Assembly: GCF_029625335.1 (NCBI RefSeq)
Contig: NZ_CP121111.1
Location: 2,928,353 to 2,992,352, forward strand
Source: Flavobacterium nitratireducens
Lineage (GTDB): Bacteria; Bacteroidota; Bacteroidia; Flavobacteriales; Flavobacteriaceae
DNA length: 64,000 bases
Direction: 5' to 3'
The notes beneath the pieces were generated by a model that saw nothing but the letters and a program-made list of their open reading frames with translations, had not been told where the DNA came from and did not search any database. Each line of letters begins with the position of its first letter. Positions within the stretch are counted from its first letter, which is position 1. The translations under genes were made by a program, and so were the position numbers. This document shows positions 63,348 to 64,000 of this stretch, piece after piece.

Positions 63348-64000
63348 ATTATAAAAATACTCGTAATTATAAAAGATAATGAAAAAAGTATAATTCCAAA
63401 TTTTACGGAAACGTAATCAAAACGATGGGTGAGTAATCTTAAATAGGTCAAAATGATAATCATCGTTACTATTTGTAAGGATAATATTCGCGCCATTTTA
63501 TTACCAATTTTATAACCAGTATAGATTCCGACTAATCCAATTTTGTAATTAACTAATGAAGCCGCAATTGATAAGGTACAAAGTGCAATAGATGTATGTA
63601 CTGCCATTGAAGTAAGGAATGCCAGTTTATAAAAAGTAGGCACATTATACAAATACCCTAAGGCAGCAATAAAAGTTATTTATGTTGTTACGTTTAGAAG
63701 TATATTACAAATTATTTGTATCGTCTTTTTTTACTCTTTAAAAGCAAAAACGAAGTTCCCAATAAAATAAAGCAAAAAGCACTTGTTTGAGACATACTAC
63801 CTGGGACTAGATTTTTAGGAAATCTAGTGTCAAAATCTTTGACAATTAACTCGTCAATACCAAGATTAATTTGAAAAATTCCTTCAAGGAGTGTTAAAGT
63901 TCCAATGAGTAATACAAAAACCGCCAGTATTTTAGATAAATATTTATTTTGAATACTTATTCCAGAATTAATAAAATACAGCGCTAAGCTTAATGATGTT
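63348..64000 (-). pseudogene. N-terminal membrane part of a sensor histidine kinase, frameshifted and cut by the IS
   Basis: From the right edge the minus strand reads ILAVFVLLIGTLTLLEGIFQ, DELIVKDFDTRFPKNLVPGS and MSQTSAFCFILLGTSFLLL, then stops at 63705-63707. In another frame it goes on from ITFIAALGYLYNVPTF to FLTSMAVHTSIALCTLSIAA and IIILTYLRLLTHRFDYVSVK. A TAA (63680-63682) also lies in this second frame. These are the multi-helix sensor segment typical of hybrid PAS/histidine kinases. The reading frame ends in the IS right repeat (NSSC then stop), so the PAS and kinase parts are missing. The 5' end lies outside the window. Confidence 0.75.

Noticed and set aside
1..64000. CRISPR array, rRNA, tRNA, tmRNA or prophage
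   Set aside because: No regularly spaced repeats, cloverleaf signals, conserved rRNA blocks or phage structural genes were seen on reading both strands. A dedicated tRNA search was not possible.

Overview
The window looks like a chromosome segment of a Flavobacterium or close relative (Bacteroidota, Flavobacteriia). It is AT-rich. Its promoters carry the Bacteroidota TAnnTTTG -7 element. It encodes lineage-typical proteins such as DUF4290, DUF493, DUF4199 and DUF4251 proteins, type B ribosomal protein L31, a roughly 950-residue CarB, a LETM1-related protein, and a fused 3-hydroxyacyl-CoA dehydrogenase/enoyl-CoA hydratase. No rRNA, tRNA, CRISPR array or prophage was seen.

Layout. 1-8.3 kb: end of a class IV aminotransferase, YqgE, HU, fmt-recQ, then a rightward operon DUF493-DUF4290-murA-CDF transporter. 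8.3-13.7 kb: aroQ, two outer-membrane beta-barrels, xerD, then a leftward coiled-coil/zapA/6S RNA/rny block. 13.9-24.8 kb: M23 peptidase and TonB-dependent receptor, a lipoprotein, DUF2971, an MsbA-like exporter, phosphoglucomutase-type enzyme and glycosyltransferase. 25-35.3 kb: rpmE2, a sugar nucleotidyltransferase, an AGCS symporter, an ABC-F protein, rpmH and carB. 35.3-38.2 kb: a decayed islet with three hairpin or inverted-repeat elements, an acetyltransferase and two pseudogenes. 38.2-44.6 kb: kup, a repeat-rich secreted protein and a sigma-factor module. 44.8-55.7 kb: ilvE, mnmD, tandem small paralogs, oxyR, a SulP-carbonic anhydrase operon, a LETM1-related gene and sodC. 55.7-62.2 kb: a beta-oxidation operon (marR, fused dehydrogenase/hydratase, thiolase, acyl-CoA dehydrogenase) with a four-helix-bundle cassette set inside it between inverted repeats. 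62.4-64 kb: an IS982-family element that truncates an already broken sensor-kinase gene.

The most striking whole-window property is the number of interrupted genes. Single-base frameshifts lie in the CDF transporter, the M23 signal peptide, a TPR protein, a TIGR02117/DUF2459 protein, the repeat-rich protein, the sigma factor (two), the LETM1-related protein and the fused beta-oxidation enzyme. In-frame stops lie in a small acetyltransferase, a lipoprotein and the TIGR02117/DUF2459 gene. Six of the nine frameshifts sit in A or T tracts of 6-7 bases, so sequencing error is a serious alternative to real decay. However, the in-frame stops cannot come from homopolymer miscalls, and every recognised housekeeping gene is intact.

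The best candidates for something less described are: the four-helix-bundle cassette with roughly 35-bp imperfect inverted repeats, the 15-bp-arm palindrome in the marR leader, a roughly 120-nt long-hairpin element in the 35.3-38.2 kb islet, a possible L31 leader RNA, and a pair of 65-67 residue tandem paralogs. I saw no clearly new multi-gene defence or biosynthetic system.
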